Positions 8,597 to 18,869 of a stretch of DNA of 64,000 nucleotides are shown here, piece after piece. Position 1 is the stretch's first letter. Each line of letters begins with the position of its first letter. Position numbers and translations under genes: made by a program. Under the pieces are notes generated by a model. It was not told the origin of the DNA and ran no database searches. It was given only the letters and a program-made list of their open reading frames with translations. Origin of the DNA: an uncultured Bacilli bacterium (GTDB taxonomy: Bacteria; Bacillota_I; Bacilli_A; RF39; UBA660); NCBI GenBank assembly GCA_934182615.1, contig CAKPRO010000009.1, forward strand, positions 6,111 to 70,110, given 5' to 3'.

Positions 8597-9550
8597 CTAA
8601 TATCTTACTCTTTTACCTATTGCTATTCTTCTTAATTTGCTTAATGTTTTAATTTCTTTTTGTCTTGCCCTTTCTTTTGTTATATCCATTAACTGTGCTG
8701 TCTCACTTAAATTATGACGATCATATTCACCAATACCAAACCTTCGCTTTATTAATTCTAATTCATCTTCATTCAAACCATCTAATAATAAATTTATTGT
8801 TTGTGAATTATAATCTTCATCTATTATAGTTGTTTCCATATCTATTGGCAAAGATTCTTCTAATGTTTGAATTGAATCTGTTAGTCCCCTATCAATTAAT
8901 AAATATTTTAACTTATCCATCTTTGCTTTTGATAGCTTGCTACTATCTACTTCTGTTAGTGTGTTAGTGATTGCTTCTAATAATGTATATATACTATATA
9001 AACAATAGTAGCCTGAAAAATATTTAAAAAAGTCTTCATTTTTATTTAGTTCTTTTTTTATAAAGTCTAGGTATTTATTATAGGTTACCTCTGGAGTTAT
9101 TTCCTTTAACTTGATGTAGTTTATTAATATTTCAGCAAAATTTGTTGTATTTAAAACGACCATTTTTTCAAAAGAATACTTTGCTATTGGTAATTTATCT
9201 AATAGTTTCGTATAAAATAGACTATTATAGTTAAATATATTTGAATATTTATCTATTGATACAAGTATTTCGGCATCTATTAATTCTATCCATATCTCAT
9301 AAATTGTACTTATCACATCATTCATATCGTATGATATTGTATTTGTAAAATAAACCTTATTTTTATTTATAAAATTTAATGGTACATATACCGTGTCTTC
9401 AATTAGTTTTTTTCTTTTTATTTCTTTTTCTTTAATATTTGATTCTTTTTTCATCTCAATGAATAATTCTTGAGCTTCTTTTAACTTTAGTTTACCTAGT
9501 GTTTTTACTTTTTCATTCCACATGTTTAATATTTTTATGTTCTCTTCCAT
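8597..9550 (-). CDS. Divergent sigma-70-like protein
   Basis: The last ~60 residues are a sigma region 4: LNEDELELIKRRFGIGEYDRHNLSETAQLMDITKERARQ and so on, with the RFG, L-x-E-x-A and ERxRQ positions of primary-type sigma factors that contact the -35 element. Residues 1-250 are unlike regions 1-3 and lack an obvious region 2 for -10 recognition, so this may be a region-4 protein that tethers RNA polymerase or an anti-sigma-like factor. It sits in the middle of a three-gene operon with short gaps (22 and 12 bases). GGGG precedes the ATG by seven bases. Confidence 0.75.
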   Translation of the reverse strand: MEENIKILNMWNEKVKTLGKLKLKEAQELFIEMKKESNIKEKEIKRKKLIEDTVYVPLNFINKNKVYFTNTISYDMNDVISTIYEIWIELIDAEILVSIDKYSNIFNYNSLFYTKLLDKLPIAKYSFEKMVVLNTTNFAEILINYIKLKEITPEVTYNKYLDFIKKELNKNEDFFKYFSGYYCLYSIYTLLEAITNTLTEVDSSKLSKAKMDKLKYLLIDRGLTDSIQTLEESLPIDMETTIIDEDYNSQTINLLLDGLNEDELELIKRRFGIGEYDRHNLSETAQLMDITKERARQKEIKTLSKLRRIAIGKRVRY

Positions 9551-9572
9551 TCTAATCCCCTTCTTTACTTTT

Positions 9573-10178
9573 TTATCTTGTTAATATTTTTCTTTTGATA
9601 TATCTTCTACTATTTAATGAACAAAAGTATTTATCTCCTAATGTATCTTGAGTTAATTCTGTATCAGTATCCATTTTATCTGCTAATTTAGATAGAAGTT
9701 CTATTTTTGATTTTCTATCTCTATCATAAATGTTTCCATACATCCCTATACTTATATCATACATACCTGAATTATGTATTTTATGCCAAGATGATACATC
9801 TTGATATGAATATGGATTATGAGTAATAAATAAATTTGTTTCCGCTAATGATATTGTTCTTGGAGTTGCTATTAAAACATTTCTATCGGTTATTATTAGT
9901 TTTGAAGGTAATATACCTAATGTTATTCCATAAGGTGATACTATTTCCATATCTTTACTACTTATGCTATCATATCTTCCTTTTCCCACTTCTGTTCCAT
10001 CATATAATGATACATTAAGATATGAAAGATAATCTTTATACATTTTTGATGTCTGTCTATTTTGGACTATCCAGTTTATAAAATCTTCATTATCTTTCAT
10101 TTCGGCAAAATTAATATTCTTTATTTCTCTAGCATTACAGTACTGACAAAATAATGCCTTTAAATATTCTTCTAACAT
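9573..10178 (-). CDS. Unknown protein, first gene of sigma-factor operon
   Basis: I do not recognise this 201-residue protein. It begins with a CQYCNAR segment and has a beta-rich middle (YGITLGILPSKLIITDRNVLIATPR) and a basic C-terminus (RRYIKRKI). No signal peptide or transmembrane helix is seen. The start follows GGAAGGGGG. It is divergent from the LysR gene, with ~130 bases between the two starts, so they may share a regulatory region. Confidence 0.6.
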   Translation of the reverse strand: MLEEYLKALFCQYCNAREIKNINFAEMKDNEDFINWIVQNRQTSKMYKDYLSYLNVSLYDGTEVGKGRYDSISSKDMEIVSPYGITLGILPSKLIITDRNVLIATPRTISLAETNLFITHNPYSYQDVSSWHKIHNSGMYDISIGMYGNIYDRDRKSKIELLSKLADKMDTDTELTQDTLGDKYFCSLNSRRYIKRKILTR

Positions 10179-10309
10179 ATACTTTTTCCCCCTTCCAATG
10201 GCTTTTTTGTCAAAAGCACTAGTATTGTAACATAATTTATGATATAATTAATATACATATTATTTATATGTTATATAACTTTTGGTTATATTTTAGATGG
10301 AGGTTATTT

Positions 10310-11203
10310 ATGAATATTAACTTTGAATTATATAAAGTCTTTTATTATGTTGCTAAAAATAGTAGCATAAGTAGAGCCGCTAACGAGATGATGATAAGTC
10401 AACCTGCTATCAGTAAATCTATTAAAACATTAGAGGCGCAAGTTGGTACTCCACTATTTATTAGAAAGAGAGATGGAGTTATTTTATCAGAAGCAGGGGA
10501 AACTATTTATAATAAAATTAAAGATGCTGTTGAACTTATAGTTTCTGCTGAAAACGATTTAGATGCTTTAACTAACATGGATACCGGTGTTATTAATATT
10601 GGAGCTAGTAGAACTATTCTTCATGAGTTTTTGATGCCATATATTAAAAGTTTTCATAAAAAATATCCTAAAGTTAATATTAGGATATTTACTGATAAAA
10701 CTGATTTACTTCTTAAGAAGGCTAAAATGGGACTAATTGATGTTATTTTTACTAATATGCCATATAATATTCCAAATAATTTTGATAGTTTTAAATTAAT
10801 TGATTTGCATGATTGTTTTGCTGCGAATGAAACATTTAAGTATTTGAAAGATAGAACTATCACTAAGAATGACTTTGAGAAACTTCCTTTACTAGTTTTA
10901 ACTAAAGGTGCTTCTACTAGAATTAGACTTGATGAATATTGTACCGATAATAATATTGTTATTAATCCGGAGATGGAGTTTGGTAGTAATACTTTAATTA
11001 AAGATTTTACACTAGCAGGCTTTGGTATTGGTATGCTTACTGAAGAACATATCAAAGATGAACTTGAAGATGGTACCTTATTTAAACTTGATATTGAATT
11101 ACCACTCAAAGAAAAATATTTAGGTATGATTTATAACTGCGGTAGCATTGGATATATTAGTAAGAATTTTATTAAATATATAAAAGAGGCGATAACTGAA
11201 TAG
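10310..11203 (+). CDS. LysR-family transcriptional regulator
   Basis: The 297-residue length and domain order are typical: an N-terminal winged HTH at ~1-60 (FYYVAKNSSISRAANEMMISQPAISKSIKTLE) followed by a periplasmic-binding-like effector domain (~90-290). The ATG at 10310 has GGAGG seven bases upstream; an upstream in-frame ATG at 10268 has no such site and would add 14 atypical residues. Divergent orientation to the 9573-10178 gene is the classic LysR arrangement with its target, so that operon is the best guess for what it controls. The effector is unknown. Confidence 0.9.
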   Translation: MNINFELYKVFYYVAKNSSISRAANEMMISQPAISKSIKTLEAQVGTPLFIRKRDGVILSEAGETIYNKIKDAVELIVSAENDLDALTNMDTGVINIGASRTILHEFLMPYIKSFHKKYPKVNIRIFTDKTDLLLKKAKMGLIDVIFTNMPYNIPNNFDSFKLIDLHDCFAANETFKYLKDRTITKNDFEKLPLLVLTKGASTRIRLDEYCTDNNIVINPEMEFGSNTLIKDFTLAGFGIGMLTEEHIKDELEDGTLFKLDIELPLKEKYLGMIYNCGSIGYISKNFIKYIKEAITE

Positions 11204-11217
11204 TTTATCGTCTCTTT
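11183..11217. terminator. Shared bidirectional terminator
   Basis: The stem AGAGGCGATAA/TTATCGTCTCT with flanking A and T runs overlaps the stop codons of the converging LysR gene and the next minus-strand gene, whose ends are one base apart. Confidence 0.8.
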
Positions 11218-12893
11218 TGATTGCTTGTAGTTATTAATTCTTCTAAATTTGTTTTTAATATTTGTTCAATTTCCTGCTGGATGCTAAATTCTAATTCTAT
11301 TGCTTCTTCGGATACTTTAGCAGGCAGTCCTAAACTTGAAGATGTAGTTAGGTGTGCTAAAGCTTGCTCTTCAGGGGTAAATTGTCTATCTTCGTTTTCA
11401 TTCATTATTCTCTTAACTACTTGACAGCCATCATTATCTCCAAAGATTTTTCTATATTTTTGTAATGTCAATAATTTTTCATTATCTTTTCCTACTTTTA
11501 TATTTTCGGCTTTTCCTGTTATTAATGTATCTGGAACATACATTCCTGTCTTATCATCTAGTAGAAAGCCACTGAAAATAAAATCTTTAGATTGTTTTTT
11601 TGTTAGAATCAAATCATTTAATATACCAGTTATTGTTAGTTTCTTATTTATAAAATCTTGACCATATCTAGTTGCTGCTATTGTAGCATATTCTTCATTT
11701 GGTTTTTCTAAATAGTGACCTTCTTTTAGTTTTACTAAACAGAAACATGTTTTAAAATAGTCTCCTCGCATAAATGAGCTTGTTTTTAGTATTATTTTTC
11801 CCCAAGGTAACATTTGATATACTTTACCATTTTCTTCTATTAATCCACCTTCGGCTATTATATATTTTTGATTTTTTATCAATGCTAATAATACTTTATC
11901 TGCTCCTGCTGATTCACTTAAACCTAGAACTTTTCTTACTTTTTCTGATAAATATTCGGCTCTTGGTATTCCTAATATATGAGGTATTCTTTTTGTATCT
12001 AGAACATATTTAAATGGAAATATAGTACCATCTACTAGTTCCACATCATTTTCTATTGCTTTGTTATTACCATCTAAATAATATTTTTGATATGTGTCAT
12101 AGCATAAATTTAGATTATCAAAAAGATTACCTATTAATTCTTTCATTATATCATCTCTGCTTCTAGTTTCTAAAGCAGCAGAATATCCAGGATAACTTTT
12201 AAGAAAAATTTTATTTTTTTCTAATCTGTTTTCTTCACTTCTTGGTTCTGGTATCTTTCCTCCGATAGTAAATACTTGTTTTTGTTCTTTTATTTTCCGA
12301 TTTTTTTCTTCCTCAGTCATATCTGGAGTTATTTTTATTCTAGGTATTTCTTTAAAGTGATATGTGCCTTTTTCTTTAGACTGTGCTAAAATGGCGTTCC
12401 TATTACTTGCTTCTTCTTTTACTATATTTGAGCCTTTAGCAGCTTCAATTAAGTTTATTAGTGAGATATCATCAAAAGTAAATCTCTTACTGAGCATCAT
12501 TGCCTTTCCTTCTATATCACTCATAATTTTATCTTGTAATTCTATTGGATAATTATTTAATTTGCAATATCTTTCAAAAACTAATTTTATTTTATCTATA
12601 TCTTCAGAGGCCAATGTCATTTCTATGTTCTTACCAAAATATTTTAAACATATATTGTTTATTATTGTAGAGCTTATTCGATTATAACTATCTACAATGT
12701 AGTTTTCTATGGCTTTTATTGCAATCATCATATTTACATCATCAGTATAAACAATCTTATATTCATCTAATTTAGTCATAATATCATTAAAATTATTAGT
12801 TATTTCGTTTTCTATTTTTTTAACATCTAATAATGACATGCCAAATATGTCTTTTAATATTTCTCCAATTAAATACTTGTTATCAATATCCAT
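11205..12893 (-). CDS. Unknown 562-residue protein, possible PBECR4-like region
   Basis: No confident family. The N-terminal ~170 residues are helical and a charged linker follows (EEEKNRKIKEQKQ). Residues ~260-480 are mixed alpha/beta and include FKYVLDTKRIPHILGIPR and FKTCFCLVKLKEGHYLEKP, which recall PBECR4-type nuclease-like domains (F-x-hydrophobic...H-L-L-G); this is weak. A region HLTTSSSLGLPAKVSEEAIELEF lies near the end. The ATG at 12893 is chosen because GAGGAGGG lies just upstream; the longer start six codons earlier places that site inside the gene. The protein has no membrane segment. Confidence 0.6.
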   Translation of the reverse strand: MDIDNKYLIGEILKDIFGMSLLDVKKIENEITNNFNDIMTKLDEYKIVYTDDVNMMIAIKAIENYIVDSYNRISSTIINNICLKYFGKNIEMTLASEDIDKIKLVFERYCKLNNYPIELQDKIMSDIEGKAMMLSKRFTFDDISLINLIEAAKGSNIVKEEASNRNAILAQSKEKGTYHFKEIPRIKITPDMTEEEKNRKIKEQKQVFTIGGKIPEPRSEENRLEKNKIFLKSYPGYSAALETRSRDDIMKELIGNLFDNLNLCYDTYQKYYLDGNNKAIENDVELVDGTIFPFKYVLDTKRIPHILGIPRAEYLSEKVRKVLGLSESAGADKVLLALIKNQKYIIAEGGLIEENGKVYQMLPWGKIILKTSSFMRGDYFKTCFCLVKLKEGHYLEKPNEEYATIAATRYGQDFINKKLTITGILNDLILTKKQSKDFIFSGFLLDDKTGMYVPDTLITGKAENIKVGKDNEKLLTLQKYRKIFGDNDGCQVVKRIMNENEDRQFTPEEQALAHLTTSSSLGLPAKVSEEAIELEFSIQQEIEQILKTNLEELITTSNQKRR

Positions 12894-13029
12894 ATTACCC
12901 TCCTCTATCATTAATTTAAGTATATCATAATTTTAATAATTTATATGTTGTATTTAATTATTTTTACAGTATTTTGACATTTTATATGTAATTTGTTATT
13001 ACTTATATATAATACAACATAATATTTTT

Positions 13030-13086
13030 AATTTAGAGACTATATAATAGGCTCTAAATTACCTCTTAAGACCTAGGCTTAAGAGG
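13030..13086 (+). repeat. Tandem hairpin repeat with AGAC...GGCT collar, copy 3
   Basis: Two perfect 9-bp hairpins lie back to back: 13030-13038 with 13052-13060 (loop ac-tatataata-gg) and 13062-13070 with 13078-13086 (loop ac-cta-gg). They lie in the ~200-base gap between two minus-strand genes, with no other feature there. Confidence 0.8.
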
Positions 13087-13113
13087 ATAAAGAAAAAAAT
13101 AACATAGAATATA

Positions 13114-14205
13114 TTAATCTACATTATTTACTTTTATAGTACTTACATACTTTATATTTAATACTTTGTCATATAGTAATTGTTTATTTTTTAATAATTT
13201 TATAAAACTATATATATAGAAAATTATAAATATTATAAATGTATTTAATCCTATTATTACTAATAGATAATTAGGTATATTTTTAGCTAATAATACTTCT
13301 AGATGTATCACTAGTGAAAATATTCCATAGTAGTATAGATAGATAAAGATATTTCTTAAAGTTATTCTAAGTAATCTCTTATCTGGTACTTCTAATGATA
13401 CATTTATTATTTTTCCAAAGATAGTTTGGTTATGATTAAAATATGGAATGATAATAAAGTAAAGAACCGCTAGTGAAAGATTTATATATTTATTATTTAT
13501 TAAAAATGATACTAGCATTATCATTAGTAGATAGATAAAGATATCTCCTATAAAGAGTGTTATTCTTCTTAAGGAAGATACTTTTTGTCCTTCTTTTAAT
13601 GATTTGGTATCGATATCTTCTCTTGTTGGTAAATGTTTTTGGATAGGACTTATTATTAAATATCCCAGAAGACCTCCTAGTGTGTTTATTAATAGGTCAT
13701 CCACATCAAAATTACGATATGCTCTAGGATAGATATAATATAGTCCTGTTAACTGAGTTAATTCAAAGAATAGTGATATTAAGAAACTTATAATTATTGT
13801 TTTCTTTAATGAACATTTATAGTAGTATCTTAGATAGACTCCTAATGGCATAAACATTATTATATTAAAGATAACAGTATATATACTAGGTATAGTTATT
13901 ATTTTTAGAATGTTTATTTGTTTTAATTCTATTAGGTCCTCTACTATATCTTTTATGAATGTTAATGGAATTAACTGAGGATTAATCACTTTCATTTTGA
14001 TTACTTCTTCTTTGGTTGGAAGAGGTAATATTACTAAAAAGTAGATTGTTATTAGATATAAGATAAAGGAATATATTATTAAAGTTCTTAATTTGTTTAC
14101 TGATCCATAATGATGATATTCATATATTATATATGGTAATGTTATTAATAAGGCTAAAAAAGGAAAGATTATTAAAGCTGTTTTTATTGGTACTAAATAG
14201 CTCAT
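13114..14205 (-). CDS. VanZ-RDD family membrane protein
   Basis: A VanZ-like domain (about residues 30-190) is marked by a membrane helix then LPLPTKEE, NIIMFMPLGVYLRY, SFLISLFFELTQL and FDVDDLLINTLGGLLGY; VanZ proteins are linked to glycopeptide and lipoglycopeptide tolerance. The C-terminal ~150 residues look like an RDD domain (RRITLFIGDIFIYLL, then QTIFGKIINVSLEVPDKRLLRITLRN). About nine to ten membrane segments are expected in all. The gene starts one base after the permease gene stops, so it belongs to the peptide-resistance operon. Its exact substrate is not known. Confidence 0.85.
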   Translation of the reverse strand: MSYLVPIKTALIIFPFLALLITLPYIIYEYHHYGSVNKLRTLIIYSFILYLITIYFLVILPLPTKEEVIKMKVINPQLIPLTFIKDIVEDLIELKQINILKIITIPSIYTVIFNIIMFMPLGVYLRYYYKCSLKKTIIISFLISLFFELTQLTGLYYIYPRAYRNFDVDDLLINTLGGLLGYLIISPIQKHLPTREDIDTKSLKEGQKVSSLRRITLFIGDIFIYLLMIMLVSFLINNKYINLSLAVLYFIIIPYFNHNQTIFGKIINVSLEVPDKRLLRITLRNIFIYLYYYGIFSLVIHLEVLLAKNIPNYLLVIIGLNTFIIFIIFYIYSFIKLLKNKQLLYDKVLNIKYVSTIKVNNVD

Positions 14206-14206
14206 C

Positions 14207-16270
14207 TTATCTCTCCTTTATTATGGTTTTACTACAGTAGTACGTTACTAAGAAATATCCTCCATAGATTACTACTAGAAATACTGCTGTTAATATTATT
14301 GATGATAATAATGATTCTGTTCCCATTGTTTTTAAGATATAGTTAGCAAACTCTATTCCAAATATTGAGTGAATTATAGCTAGTAATAATGGGAATAGGA
14401 AGAATACTGCTATCTGTTTAAATAAGGCTTTGTTAATCATTTTCTCATCAGTTCCTATTTTTCTTAACATATTAAATCTTTCTTTATTATCAGTACTTTC
14501 TGATAATTCTTTTAAGGCTAAGATGGCCGCACTTGATATTAAGAAAATTATTCCTAGATATAGTCCTACAAATGTTACCATGGCTCCTAGTCCTATGGAT
14601 GATGCATAGATATCTATTTTAGTATTATATGATAATAAGGTATCTTTGTTAAAATGGTTATTTATTATAGTACTAACTATATCTTCAACATTTTCTTTTT
14701 CTTCTTTAGTGTCTGCTTGATAGTTAGCTGCTAAAATATTTTTATATGGATGAATACCTTCTAAGGCATTATCTGGTAATATTATTACTCCTGTATTAGT
14801 AGCACTTCCACTTAGTTCGATAATGCCATCTTGACATTCTTGATATTTTGGATAGTAGTTTTTACTATTTATAGTTAGTTTGGTATTATTTTTTAAGGCT
14901 ATATTTCGAATGTCCGCCATCATCTTATAGTTAGATATAATTACATATTCATTATCTTTTAGAGTTAATTCTTTTTTGTTATATAGTTTTGCTAGACGAT
15001 TGTAGTCACTTAATTTTACTAAGTCTTCTCTTACGTTATAAGCTAGTGTGGGATAATCTTTTCCTATTTGTTCTATTTGGTCTCCAAAAGAATCTTTTAG
15101 GGTTATTTCTTCTACTCGATATGTATTTATATCTACTACATCTTTTAGATACTTGTATACATCTAATCTTTGTAAGGTATCTTTGACAGTGGTGTTATAA
15201 TCCTCTATTATCTCTTTTGAAAAGTTTTCTTGTTCTTCTTTAGATAATGGTTCTTGTAATTTTGAGAACTGAATATCAACAGGTGCTAAATCTTTTAGAT
15301 TACCTGATAGAGAGTTTTTTATAGATAATGCTGATGAAAAGATACATATAGTAAAGAATAGCATTAGGCATATTATTGTCATTGAAAAGACAGTGGTATT
15401 TATTTTGCTACTTATTTGACGAACGGTAAAACTATTTAGTCCTTTATAGTAGTATTTTTTTAGATGCATTACTATCTTTAGAATTAGACCTGATAGTGAC
15501 CAAAATATTAGAAATGTTGATACGCATCCTAGGGCTATAGGCAACAATATTCCTCTTATGGTATTCATTAGTGGTGAAGAGCTAAATCCATCTGTTACTA
15601 GATAGTAAGCGTATGATAGTGCTATAACAGCAATTATGAATACTATAGTGCAAATGATAGGATTTTTTAATTTTACTTTTTCGGATTTTTTATTACCATG
15701 TAATAGATCTATTAGTTTACATTTATTTACAATTATGGTGTTAAATATCATTACTATTAGATACATTATGCTAAAGTATAATAAGGTTTTTAGGGCCGCT
15801 GATGATGAAAATGTAAACTGGAATTTTGTTAAGTCGGCTTCAAACATATTGGCTACTAAGATACTCATTAGTTGTGATAAAACTATTCCTAGGGCTAAGC
15901 CAACTCCTAAAGAGATAACTCCTATTATAAGAGTTTCAAAGAAAAGGATTAGAGATATTTTTCTTTTGGACATTCCTAAGGTTAAGTAGATTCCAAATTC
16001 TTTGTTTCTTCTTTTTATGAGAAAACGACTGGCATAGATTATTAGAAATCCTAGAATGAATGAAACAAAGACACTTACTCCTCCTAGGATGGTTGTCATT
16101 AGTCTTATTATTTCACTTGTTGATGATGATACATTTAGCATTACTGTTTGACTATCTATGGCATTGAAGACGTAGAAGATGGCTACTCCTAGTACTAGGG
16201 TAAAGAAATAGATGGCATAATCTTTGATACTTTTGGTTATGTTTTTTATAGACAATTTAAAGAGCATCAT
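14207..16270 (-). CDS. BceB-type ABC transporter permease (FtsX family)
   Basis: This 687-residue permease partners the ATPase encoded just upstream to sense and remove bacitracin-like peptides from lipid II cycle intermediates. It has ten predicted membrane helices: one near the N-terminus, blocks at ~60-310 and a final group at ~560-680. A large extracellular domain of about 210 residues (from SALSIKNSLSGNLKDL to ~545) is the BceB hallmark that binds peptide and talks to the histidine kinase. The FtsX signature GIYLTLGMSKRKI lies after TM3. It overlaps the ATPase gene by 14 bases, indicating translational coupling. Confidence 0.9.
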   Translation of the reverse strand: MMLFKLSIKNITKSIKDYAIYFFTLVLGVAIFYVFNAIDSQTVMLNVSSSTSEIIRLMTTILGGVSVFVSFILGFLIIYASRFLIKRRNKEFGIYLTLGMSKRKISLILFFETLIIGVISLGVGLALGIVLSQLMSILVANMFEADLTKFQFTFSSSAALKTLLYFSIMYLIVMIFNTIIVNKCKLIDLLHGNKKSEKVKLKNPIICTIVFIIAVIALSYAYYLVTDGFSSSPLMNTIRGILLPIALGCVSTFLIFWSLSGLILKIVMHLKKYYYKGLNSFTVRQISSKINTTVFSMTIICLMLFFTICIFSSALSIKNSLSGNLKDLAPVDIQFSKLQEPLSKEEQENFSKEIIEDYNTTVKDTLQRLDVYKYLKDVVDINTYRVEEITLKDSFGDQIEQIGKDYPTLAYNVREDLVKLSDYNRLAKLYNKKELTLKDNEYVIISNYKMMADIRNIALKNNTKLTINSKNYYPKYQECQDGIIELSGSATNTGVIILPDNALEGIHPYKNILAANYQADTKEEKENVEDIVSTIINNHFNKDTLLSYNTKIDIYASSIGLGAMVTFVGLYLGIIFLISSAAILALKELSESTDNKERFNMLRKIGTDEKMINKALFKQIAVFFLFPLLLAIIHSIFGIEFANYILKTMGTESLLSSIILTAVFLVVIYGGYFLVTYYCSKTIIKER

Positions 16271-17024
16271 TTATGTCTCCTCCTAGTAAGGTTACGACAT
16301 CTATTATTTTATCAAAGAATTCTTTTCTGGTATCATTTCCTTTACGAATTTCGTTATATATTTTACCATCTTTTATGAAGATTATTCTAGTAGCGTAACT
16401 TGCGGCATAAGCGTCATGAGTTACCATTAGAATAGTGGCTCCTAAAGCATTATTTAGGTAGGTTAGTTTTTCTAGAAGCATTTTTGATGACTTAGAGTCT
16501 AGGGCTCCAGTTGGCTCGTCTGCGAGTACTAAGCATGGATTTGTTATTATGGCACGAGCTGCTGCTACTCTTTGTTTTTGTCCTCCACTCATTTGGTAAG
16601 GATATTTTTTTAGTACTGATTCGATATCTAGTTCTTTTGCTACTTTCTTTATTCTTTTATCTATTTCTTTGGGACTTACATTTTGAATTGATAAGGCTAG
16701 TGCTATATTTTCATAGGCTGTTAAGGTATCTAATAAATTGAAGTCTTGAAAGATGAAACCTAAGTCTTCTCTTCTAAACTTGTTTAAATCATTTCCTTTT
16801 AGTTTTGTTATGTCAGTTCCTCCTACGAAAATATGTCCGGCGGTTACTTTATCAATTGTGGATATGCAGTTTAGTAATGTTGTTTTACCTGAACCTGAAG
16901 AACCCATGATAGCGACAAACTCTCCTTTTTCTACTTCAAATGATATGTTATCTATGGCTTTAGTTAAACTTGATTTACTTCCATAGTATTTTTCAATATT
17001 TTCTATTTTTAGTATATTTTCCAT
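16257..17024 (-). CDS. BceA-type ABC transporter ATP-binding protein
   Basis: ATPase of the peptide exporter/sensor. Walker A is [11 protein letters not shown], the Q-loop lies in [20 protein letters not shown], the signature is [15 protein letters not shown], Walker B is [13 protein letters not shown] and the switch His is in ILMVTHD. Length 255 is typical of the MacB/LolD/BceA group, with a C-terminal extension. Its start has GGAAGG upstream. It lies between the kinase gene and the permease gene and is probably co-transcribed with both. Confidence 0.93.
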   Translation of the reverse strand: MENILKIENIEKYYGSKSSLTKAIDNISFEVEKGEFVAIMGSSGSGKTTLLNCISTIDKVTAGHIFVGGTDITKLKGNDLNKFRREDLGFIFQDFNLLDTLTAYENIALALSIQNVSPKEIDKRIKKVAKELDIESVLKKYPYQMSGGQKQRVAAARAIITNPCLVLADEPTGALDSKSSKMLLEKLTYLNNALGATILMVTHDAYAASYATRIIFIKDGKIYNEIRKGNDTRKEFFDKIIDVVTLLGGDINDAL

Positions 17025-17114
17025 ATTATTTTCCTTCCTTTCGTAATTAATAATACTAGATAATAGGATATTTGTCGTAAGTTTAATATTACAGTATATT
17101 ACTTTTTTGTAAGG

Positions 17115-18134
17115 TTAGTCTTCTGGGTGATAAAGTTTATTTTTACCAAAGGTTATTTTGACAATGGTATATTCTTTTTCTTCAGATTCTATCTCTATTT
17201 TATGGCCTAGTTTGGTACATAATTTTTTGGCTATGTATAGACCCATGCCTGTTGATTTAATTTTATCTCTGCCATTAGTACCGGTAAATGATTTTTTGAA
17301 AACATTTGGGATATCACTTTTTGGTATGCCAATACCGTTATCTTTGATAAATAAGGTTATTTGACTATTATCTTCAGTAGCTTTTATTTGGATATAGGAG
17401 TTTGGAATATCTTTTTTGTATTTGATGCTGTTATTGATAATTTGATTTAAAATGAATTCTAACCATTTGGTATCGGTATAGACTTCGGTATTTTTTATAT
17501 CGACGATTAGGTCAATTTTATTTTCTAAGAGGTCATCTTTATTTTTAAGGGCTACTGATGAGATTATTTTTTCTAGTTTTACTTTTTTGAAGATAAAGTC
17601 TTCACTGGTATAGTTACTTCTTACATAATAGAGGATTTGGTCGATGTAGTTATCTAGTCTTTTTATTTCTTCAATGTATTCTTTTGGTACTTGATTTTTA
17701 TGATTATGGGTCATAAGTATTAGACTTGATATTGGTATTTTTACTTCATGTATCCACATCTCAATATAATCTTTGAAGTCTTTGGTGCTATTTATGTAAC
17801 TACTGACATTTTCAATCATTGATTTGTTTATGTCGCACATGACGTTATATATTAATTCTTCTTCGTAAGTATTTGGTTTTGGTATGGTTTCTAGGACTAG
17901 GTATTTTTTATCTAGATTTTCGGTATTGGTTATGATGGTGTTATAGAAGGTTCTTTTTTGGAAATATGATATTAAGAGGGCTATGATTAGTGTTAGTAGT
18001 AGTAATACTATGGTTACTATTATTAGTCCCTCTGGTACTTTGAAGGCTATGTCTAATAGGGTTATTAGAATTATTGATATGATAGTGATAATGATTATGG
18101 TTATTTTATCTTTTAGATAGTTTGTTAATTTCAT
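17115..18134 (-). CDS. BceS-like intramembrane-sensing histidine kinase
   Basis: Two membrane helices (residues ~10-60) with only a few residues between them replace a sensor domain, so the kinase must sense through its transporter. The phosphoacceptor region is EMWIHEVKIPISSLIL (His after I). The ATPase domain has NQIINNSIKY (N box), DNGIGIP (G1) and STGMGLYIAKKL (G2). Its start overlaps the regulator stop codon by 4 bases (ATGA). It would phosphorylate the neighbouring regulator when the BceAB-type transporter is loaded. Confidence 0.92.
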   Translation of the reverse strand: MKLTNYLKDKITIIIITIISIILITLLDIAFKVPEGLIIVTIVLLLLTLIIALLISYFQKRTFYNTIITNTENLDKKYLVLETIPKPNTYEEELIYNVMCDINKSMIENVSSYINSTKDFKDYIEMWIHEVKIPISSLILMTHNHKNQVPKEYIEEIKRLDNYIDQILYYVRSNYTSEDFIFKKVKLEKIISSVALKNKDDLLENKIDLIVDIKNTEVYTDTKWLEFILNQIINNSIKYKKDIPNSYIQIKATEDNSQITLFIKDNGIGIPKSDIPNVFKKSFTGTNGRDKIKSTGMGLYIAKKLCTKLGHKIEIESEEKEYTIVKITFGKNKLYHPED

Positions 18135-18793
18135 AATAGTATATATCCTTGTCCTTTTCTTGTTTCTATGGCATTTGGATAACCAAAGTCCTCTAGTTTA
18201 CTTCTTAGTCTACTTATATTTACGGTTAGTGCATTATCATTTATGTATTCTTCATTATTCCAAAGGATGGTCATTAATTCATCTCTTGATACAATTCTGT
18301 TTTGGTTATTTAATAAGTGCTGAAAGATTAACATTTCATTTTTGGTTAGTTCTAATTCTTTATTATTACCTGATAAGGTACCACGTGAGGGCGATACTTC
18401 TAAATCTTTATATTTCAGTACTTCAGTACTATTATCTAATCTTTTAAAGATATTTTGTATTCTTAGTAATAGAATGGTTGGGCTATAAGGCTTGGTTATG
18501 TAATCGTCTGCTCCATAAGAGATTGATAATATTTCATCGGTTTCATTTGCTCTTGAGGTTACCATTATTACGGGAATATTTGATTCTTTCCTTATTTCTT
18601 TAAGTAACTGCTCACCATTTTGATATGGTATATTTATATCTAAGAGAATTAGATCTATATTACTTTTTAATACTTCTTCTTTGGCATTTGTGAAGTCTTT
18701 TAGTATTAATGCTTCATAGCCAGCATTTACTAGTAGTTCATATAATTCTTTAGATATTATGGTATCATCTTCAATTATCATTATCTTTTTCAT
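18131..18793 (-). CDS. BceR-like OmpR-family response regulator
   Basis: Receiver domain ~1-115 with EDD acidic pocket, phosphoacceptor Asp in LILLDINIPY, Thr/Ser in VMVTSRA and Lys in YITKPY. Winged-helix domain ~125-220 with LTKNEMLIFQHLLNN, VSRDELM and the recognition helix DNALTVNISRLRSKL. First gene of the five-gene operon (regulator, kinase, ATPase, permease, VanZ). It should bind upstream of this operon; the ~300-base gap to the next gene contains no obvious other target. Confidence 0.93.
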   Translation of the reverse strand: MKKIMIIEDDTIISKELYELLVNAGYEALILKDFTNAKEEVLKSNIDLILLDINIPYQNGEQLLKEIRKESNIPVIMVTSRANETDEILSISYGADDYITKPYSPTILLLRIQNIFKRLDNSTEVLKYKDLEVSPSRGTLSGNNKELELTKNEMLIFQHLLNNQNRIVSRDELMTILWNNEEYINDNALTVNISRLRSKLEDFGYPNAIETRKGQGYILL

Positions 18794-18869
18794 ATATTAT
18801 ACTTCCTTCTTTCTATAGTTATATTATATCATTGTTTTAATTGGTTTTATATTACAAGTTTGTAAGGTA

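Noticed and set aside
10268..10309. Longer LysR start at 10268
   Set aside because: It has no ribosome site and adds 14 residues foreign to the family; the ATG at 10310 follows GGAGG.
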